A stretch of 47,712 nt of DNA from Zancudomyces culisetae. Taxonomy: Eukaryota; Kickxellomycota; Harpellomycetes; Harpellales; Legeriomycetaceae. A program made the translations under genes and the position numbers. Below the pieces are notes generated by a model that searched no databases, was not told the origin of the DNA, and saw nothing but the letters and a program-made list of their open reading frames with translations. The first letter of the stretch is position 1, and each line of letters begins with the position of its first letter. Below are positions 41,563 to 47,712 of this stretch, piece after piece. The DNA lies in NCBI GenBank assembly GCA_001969505.1, contig LSSK01000182.1, positions 1 to 47,712 on the forward strand, read 5' to 3'.

Positions 41563-44218
41563 ATGATCAAAGGAGATCCAGAAGGTAGCCTACAAACCAA
41601 GCTAAAGTTAGAGAGAAAAGATACCGGAAGATACCGCGACTCCAGATGTTTTGAAGACACTAATGATGCTGATACCAGTACTAGCTCTCGTCACCACAAT
41701 AATAAAAAAGACGAGTATGAGGATGATAATACAAGTAATGTTATTATCCCCCCTAATAATACGTTGGAGATAAAAGGCACAAAAAAATATATAGCTACAG
41801 ATGAAAAAAGGACGTCCAAACATAAACGCGGAGAATCTTCAAAAAAGTTGAAAAGCGTTATTACACACAATACCCACCCATCACGAATCGAAACACCGGT
41901 TCACGTGGGTAGCAAAAGCATAATTACTCCGTTGGTCACTACTACTTCGACAACTGCGATTGTCGCACCCAAAAAAGAATATCAACAGTACTCGAATGGG
42001 TATAATAAAGTCAATAATCTAAAACCATTAGCAGGCAGCTACAGATTCCAAGCGTCTAACTCTAATAAAAAAACAGATTTAACTATACAGGCGCGATCAT
42101 CAAAATATAAAAACCATGCACAGAAAGTGGTGTCTAGTACAAACTCTAGATATAGTGTCGATTTAAATAGCAAGTCTGGTATTTCTAAACCAACTCAGCT
42201 GAAATATGGTGACCATGCTACCGGCACCAGCCAATACCCGCTATATAGTGGTGGTCGTGAAATGAAAGGTAGAAATAACAATGCAAACATAAAGGCGCGA
42301 AATACTACCTGGAGAAGCGATAAAGAGAATGCGTCAGGTTATCACAAAAAAACGACCAAGTATCTCGAAAGTGGCAACTATTTGAATAAAGACGGAAATC
42401 TTCTTTCAGAAAATGCTAGGAACTTTAACAATAAAAGCGCAAGTACGCCCAATGAAAGGATTAATCAAACAGGAAAAAAGAAACTCAAAGGAAACATCAA
42501 GGACAAGGAAGGTGTTTCCCCTCTGATACCACAGTATATCAGGCTAAATTCATCCCCACCACTAAATGTTTTATTAGAAGATGTGCTTACCAGTAAGGGG
42601 AATGTGGTGCAGACAAACAAAGGCAACATCGAACCAATGCTCGAGCAATCCGCTTCAAAATCAACCGATACTGACAATAAATACACATTTATTAAAGTAT
42701 TTAACCAGAATGATAACTTTGACAATTTAGATTTATCGCTTGTACATTTATCCAGCCTTTCCGGCATTCAAAAATCTGGCAGTGAAAGCTACAATCAGGC
42801 AAAATTACAGAACACAGAAGGATTAGGCAAAGCCAACGAAAATAGTATTCCCCAGATAAAAGTCTCGAATGGCGATACCAACGGGACCCTGCAACAAATG
42901 TACACCAAAAATTTGCTAAATGAAGATAATGATATAGAGCTGTACCATGCTATCGACGGCAAGCTTAATTCACTCGACACACCTATTATTCGTACATCTG
43001 ATTGTGACTCCGTTACAAATGCTAGTTCAAGGAATGACTTTAAGAAAAAGTATCTATCTACCACCGATAGAATCTCGAATGAAGAAAAAACAGAACTTTG
43101 CGATAAAAGCTCAAAATATGACGATGTACTAAGCAGAATTGTAGCATGTGGGGCAGGTCCAGGAAAAAATTTAACTAATACCGCTATTAATTTGAATCAA
43201 TCTAAAAAAGTCGGCAAAAATGAGAACACTGGGAGCAGTTTCAAGCTGAATGAAGTCTTTGCGAATCCTATAAAATCAAATCTTAACTTCCACAAGCTAA
43301 AAAGCGACAACTCCGTTTGTCGTAATGATACACGTCTAAAAATGACAACAAAGGCAATATCTTCTGGAGAGAATATTCCATATTACGATTTGAACAACTT
43401 TTCAAACATTGAGATGCAGAGGAAATTTTATAACGACAGAGTGAACCCAAGAAAGGCAACATGGCTTTTTTTTGTCATAGCACTGGGGTTTTTTACATAT
43501 TTGATTGCAGTATCAGCCAGTATTTATATATTTAATCTCAGAAAGCCAGAGATCGTGTTAAAAGAGGTTAAGAATTCTTTTGCTGATGGAACCAGCGACA
43601 GCAGAAATAACACTAGGTCTATTTCGCTGTCGCCGTACAAGCTAAACTTCAAACTCTTGTTCGTTTACCATATAAAGAATAACAACTATTTCAACCTGAC
43701 ATTGAGTAGTTTAGAAACAAAGGTAATGGATATAGAAAAATAAACAGGAGTATCATTATTATAAATATATAGGTGTAATATAAACACAACCAAGTGTGTT
43801 CTTGTAAATTAATTGTAATAAACAAACACTAACCAGTAGTATTAAATTTTAGCTGTTTTGGAGGAGCAAACTGGCACAGGAGTCTTATCTTATTGGAATA
43901 GGAAATGTTTTGGAAACTGAACTGGGTTCAACTAGCCAGCGCGAAATATCATCTGTAGTAAAGGTGAAGTACAAGTTTTCAGAGGAAAACAAAGAAATGA
44001 TTCGTGAAATATATAGTATGTGCTATGGTGACGATATGGATGTGGAAGAAAGAGATCCTACTAACGAAAACAGGCAAATTGATTTTGATTACAGCCACAC
44101 AGTTGAATTCAAAAGTGTTATTGGTGCTAGAATTCAGGAATCGAAGAGGCATAAAGTGAAACTGGACTGTCCATTCAATGTAAGCAATATTTGCGTATTT
44201 AAAGTAACACTGTTCTAA
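41563..44218 (+). CDS. VAC7-like vacuolar membrane protein with LEA-2 domain
   Basis: The layout fits Vac7, the vacuolar activator of the Fab1 PI3P 5-kinase. It has a long disordered N-terminus rich in Asn, Ser, Lys and Thr (about 1-630), one membrane span (LFFVIALGFFTYLIAVSASI, about 635-655), and a luminal LEA-2-like domain. Two exons are inferred, 41563-43722 and 43853-44218. The donor is GTAATG, the branch point is a strong CACTAAC, the acceptor TTTTAG, in phase 0, giving 841 residues. The LEA-2 part includes YKLNFKLLFVYHIKNNNYFN, LTLSSLETK|LFWRSKL, ESYLIGIGNVLETEL and VKLDCPFN. The basic residues before the span (NPRKA) predict a cytosolic N-terminus. Tag1 is another yeast protein of this superfamily, so Vac7 identity is provisional. 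A further intron at 44180-44288 would change the last 12 residues to a 9-residue end. Confidence 0.65.
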
Positions 44219-46096
44219 AAGAGTTGCTTGTTTGACTCGATGCAAAAAATGATACGATGATAATTTATTGAATTGAGGGTTTTTACAGTATCATTTTCAT
44301 TTTGTAAATGACAGTTAACATCAATGTGAGGGAGGAGGTGGCATAAGCTTCTTATTAAAATATTTTGCACTTTTTAGCTCTACTTTTTTGTAATTATTTT
44401 TACATTCCTGGGGAGGGACAAAGAAGTGCGAGTATGGAAAAATGCAAATATGAGTATGGATGTGTGTATGAGCATGGGTATGAATGTGTATATGAGTATG
44501 AGTATGAGTATTAATGTGCGGTTTACCGAGTGCGGCTTTTAGTAATGAGTACAGTATATGTCTTTTGTACCATTTCTGCAATGGTTACTTTTTAATTTAA
44601 TAATCTCGATGATCAAGAGAAAAGTATGGTGGGTAATATCCAATAAACCATCTAACCATAGAACAGTAATGCTGGAAATAGTAATTACACTACATAGGGT
44701 CTAGGAGAATTAAAAATTCCATACACGAATAGCACAATAAATAATTTTGTCGGAGCTTGATTTCAGCAATCTACAAGTATATACCAGCAGTCGATATAGC
44801 CGCTCTTCTTTTCTAATCAAGTTGTTTTTTTATATGATATTGTGGCGATTTTAGCTTAAACAATCAAAATTATATTTAATGCATAACTGCCTTGGATAAA
44901 CTAGAACGTACCAGACTAGATCATAAGTCTGAAGAACATAAAAACAGACAAGAAAAGAAAAACAAACAATGGAATGAAATTTATTAATACCTTGGTTTCT
45001 GTATCTGTACGAGATATAAAAACGTGGTTGAAAAAAAAAGAAGAGTAATGAATCAATAAATGTGGTTATTAGAAATACGTGTACCGATAATCCAGTACAA
45101 AATCTGCCAATGTGAAAAAAAAAAGCCTCAGTGTTTTAAAAGCTCAAGCCTTTTGAATACAAACAAGATATTTAAGTTTTTGAAGCCTGAGTGTAGATGT
45201 GTTGTGTAATTTAAGTATCCAAGTTCTTTGTGATTTGTGCTCTATGGTTTGTGTCAAATATCCGGCTGCTACAAAGTTGATCCATCAATCGATACAAAAG
45301 ACCGTGGTATGAGGAAGGGGAATGGAAAAAGAAAAGGATATGTGTTATGAATAAACGCCTTGGAGATGGTTGGTTTGGAGATAAGCGGAGAGTACAAGTG
45401 GTACAGAAAGGCAATGTTCCTTATACTCCATATCCTTTACTGCGCTTTTTTCTTTTTTTTTTTGTTGTTGTTGTTGCTGCTGCAAACTCATGATGAACTT
45501 GCTCGCGAAGAGGAGAAAATTATTGGGTAATGTGACTAGCCTGGATAAATGAATTGGCGAATGGGAGTACAGTATACCATCTTGCGCTAATGCTTTTTTA
45601 GCATTTGAGAAATAGAGGATTTTTCTATCAAATGTGTTTTCATTCGCTTGCCCATTGTTTAGTACGCTTTTGTAATAATTTTGGCGAAAAATAAAAAAAT
45701 AAAAAAATAAAAACACAAACAAACGAGAATTGCGGGAAGGGAGAGAGCGAGAGGGAAGTTTAGCAAAAGCAGATGCTAATCATTTTTCATAAAGAAAGGG
45801 AATAAAGCTGTGCTTTACCGAAATTAATCTGTCACTTTTAAAAATTCGGAAATAATAACAATTGTATATACCTTCCAACTTGGTTATTTAGCATTCTGTT
45901 TTATCAATGGATAGAGATTTATAACGCTAGATAGATCGGATTTGTACTATTTGTGATATTTTTCTATGAGCAACATAATAACATAATATAATAGGCTGTA
46001 ATACTAAAAAAGGGGGGAATAGATTCTAAACGAAAAGCTCGTCAAAAAGAACAGTAAATTCGAGAAATCGGGACAAAAGAAAAAGCTGGAGACAGA
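44219..46096. other. 1.9 kb intergenic region upstream of MED15
   Basis: No convincing gene is seen. Open frames on the minus strand at 44321-44581 and 45345-45722 consist mainly of repeat-derived residues (His-Thr runs; Gln/Lys runs). It contains a GAGTAT microsatellite, a (TTG)n/(CTG)n run near 45463-45482 and an A-rich AAAAAAT array near 45690-45710. Confidence 0.5.
44450..44512 (+). repeat. GAGTAT/TATGTG microsatellite
   Basis: Imperfect hexamer array built from TATGAG, TATGTG and close variants, clearest at its right end (TATGAGTATGAGTATGAG). It accounts for the His-Thr-rich frame on the opposite strand. Confidence 0.8.
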
Positions 46097-46633
46097 ATGA
46101 ATTCTCAGGATTGGAGAGCAAGCTTTTCGCAACGAGAGCGGTCGTTGTATATCAACAAACTGTGAGTGTACATTCACATATTTATTAGTTTTAACACAAA
46201 TAATTACTGCCGAAAAAAAAAGAGAGAGTGCTGAGAATGTTTTCTTTTAATCTTTAGTGTCGAAGAATACTTAAGAGTAAGACCAGACCTGGATAGAAAC
46301 GATCTGATAAAATCAGTAATGAATTTTGAACAACTGATTTTGGAAAATTCTCAAACGAAAAATATGTATGCAATGCAGCTGGCATCGAGGCTCAATGAGA
46401 TTAAAAATATTAGAGTTACAGGTAAGTGACTTAAAGCGATACAATATCATGAGTAGCAAGGTGTTTTTATGGCGCAAAATGCAAATTCCCAAAATCTATG
46501 TCTTTTGTGAATAGCTGCAAAGTCTCAACAAAGTCAAGCACAGGCTCAAGCACAAGCTCAGGCACAAGCAGTGATGCAACAGCAGGCTCAGGCACAAGCT
46601 CAAGCACAAGCACAAGCTCAAGCACAGGCTCAA

Positions 46634-46665
<32 letters not shown>

Positions 46666-47712
46666 TCAAGCTCAAGCTCAAGCACAAGCTCAGGCTCAAG
46701 CACAGGCTCAAGCACAGGCACAGGCTCAAGTACAGGCAGTAATGCAACAGCAGGCAGCCCAGCAATTGCAGGCACAGCTTCAAGCAGCCAGGGCGATGGC
46801 AGGCGGCGTTGGTACTGTTGGTGGGGGAGGTGCAGGTAATGAAGGTGGAGATATGAATCTAGGAGAATCAGAAAAGGCATTTGCAAATTTAGCAGCATAT
46901 CAACTCTTAAGAGGCGCACAGCCGCAGAATCCACTTATACAAACCATGCTTCAAAACATAAAAAACTTGCCGCCACAACAACAGATGCTGTACATTAGAC
47001 AATTTCAGGAGGCGGCTAGCAAAATGCAACAGCCAGGGTTAATGGCAGGAGTAGAAAGAGCAAGAAATACCAAGGAGGAAGATGTTAGTAGGGCAACGGG
47101 TTCTAAGGTGGCGGCATCTCCGATGGTTTTACAACAAAAAGAGGCAGAGGCGGCAGCTTTATCTAAGCAGGCACAGTCAAGTATGGAAACAGGTGTGGAT
47201 AAGGGCAAAAGAGGTGGTGAGGAGAAGCCTAAACCAAAAAAACAAACCAAGAAACAGGAGCGAGCGGCAAAGAAAAGCGAAATGGAGAAGCAAAATGAAG
47301 CGAAAGCTGCAAAGACCCCTGCTGCTAGTGCTACGGTCTCAGCGACATCAACACCGGCGGTAGCGGCTCCGGCAACGCCTTTGCAGAGAGGGGGGATAGA
47401 GATTCCACCAGACAGACAGTTTAACGTAAAGACAAACAATGGTGTTGTATCGATATCATTGAAAGGATTAATTAGTCTGAAAACAGCTATTGAACAGAAA
47501 TCGGGGCAAATAGAGGTATGGAATGTGCTGGCAAGGAGTTTTTACGCAACAGCAATTAGTACACTGCAACAAGAGGCACAAAGCCAAAATATAGAGAAAG
47601 CGGCAACGCCACCAAAGACATCAACGGCTGGAACCACGTCGGCACAGGCACAGGCATCGGGATCAGCAGCAACACCAACACCAACAGTAGCAACGGCAAC
47701 GCCAGCAGCAGC
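46097..47712 (+). CDS. MED15: Mediator tail subunit MED15 (GAL11), 3' end outside window
   Basis: Med15 is the Mediator tail subunit that binds transcription activators. Inferred exons are 46097-46161, 46258-46421 and 46515 to beyond the right edge; introns open GTGAGT and GTAAGT and close TTTAG and ATAG. The frame stays open to the last base, giving about 475 residues here. The N-terminus is a KIX domain: [71 protein letters not shown] 68-residue Gln-Ala repeat follows, then a Gly-rich stretch and mixed Ala/Gln/Lys/Pro-rich low complexity. A short ordered segment [17 protein letters not shown]-like and a later block [20 protein letters not shown] lie within it. Poly-QA is also present in S. 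cerevisiae Gal11. The two small 5' exons make this gene easy to miss. Confidence 0.85.
46535..46738 (+). repeat. Gln-Ala dipeptide repeat in MED15
   Basis: About 68 codons of alternating CAA/CAG and GCA/GCT, broken once by VMQQQ and once by a Val. Mixed synonymous codons show it is not one pure hexanucleotide expansion. The shadow frames explain the Ser-Thr-Gly-rich and Leu-Glu/Pro-Val-rich open frames on both strands. Confidence 0.92.

Noticed and set aside
44321-44581. His-Thr-rich 86-codon frame
   Set aside because: It is produced by the GAGTAT-type microsatellite read on the opposite strand.
46467-46934. Leu/Glu/Pro/Val-rich and Ser/Thr/Gly-rich frames
   Set aside because: They are shadow frames of the Gln-Ala repeat of MED15.

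Overview
This window is nuclear DNA of an ascomycete yeast, most probably a member of Saccharomycotina outside both the Saccharomyces family and the CUG-recoding clades. The evidence is an AT-rich sequence with roughly twenty compact genes, short GT-AG introns that usually lie near the 5' end, and products with clear yeast counterparts. CTG reads as leucine: it encodes the invariant Leu of the FLRG motif in the casein kinase (37401-37403) and the conserved Leu of the proteasome beta-1 propeptide. The gene content includes several genes that Saccharomyces cerevisiae lacks or that I do not know from it: MZT1, CDT2, a protoglobin-domain protein, an HSDL2-like reductase and an ACAD10/11-like kinase. 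No tRNA, rRNA, CRISPR or transposon was recognised.

Layout from left to right. An HMG-box transcription factor (235-1827, minus) has a 4.2 kb gene-free region upstream. VID27 (two exons) and a three-exon, tail-anchored protoglobin protein follow on the minus strand. Two GH72 beta-1,3-glucanosyltransferase (GAS family) genes lie on the minus strand with an HSDL2-like short-chain dehydrogenase between them. MZT1 and SSU72 form a divergent pair. A large PPR-like, probably mitochondrial protein is convergent with SSU72. The proteasome beta-1 subunit PRE3 (four exons, plus) is convergent with a five-exon 86-residue membrane protein. TFIIE-alpha (TFA1), ARG8 and an APH-type kinase ending in the peroxisomal signal SKL follow on the minus strand. 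After a second gene-free region of 4.2 kb, the plus strand carries a YCK-type casein kinase 1, CDT2, a VAC7-like LEA-2 membrane protein and MED15, which runs off the right edge.

No operon-like functional system is visible; neighbours belong to different pathways. Themes that recur are transcription (HMG factor, SSU72, TFIIE-alpha, MED15), cell wall (two GAS enzymes), cell cycle and protein turnover (MZT1, CDT2, PRE3) and organelle function (VID27, VAC7-like, ARG8, PPR-like, the 86-residue protein, the PTS1 kinase). The points most worth checking are the membrane-anchored protoglobin, the PTS1-bearing kinase, the very small first exons, the exon boundary at the PRE3 processing site, and the two long gene deserts. 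All splice models here were inferred by eye from splice sites, reading frame and family resemblance, without transcript data.
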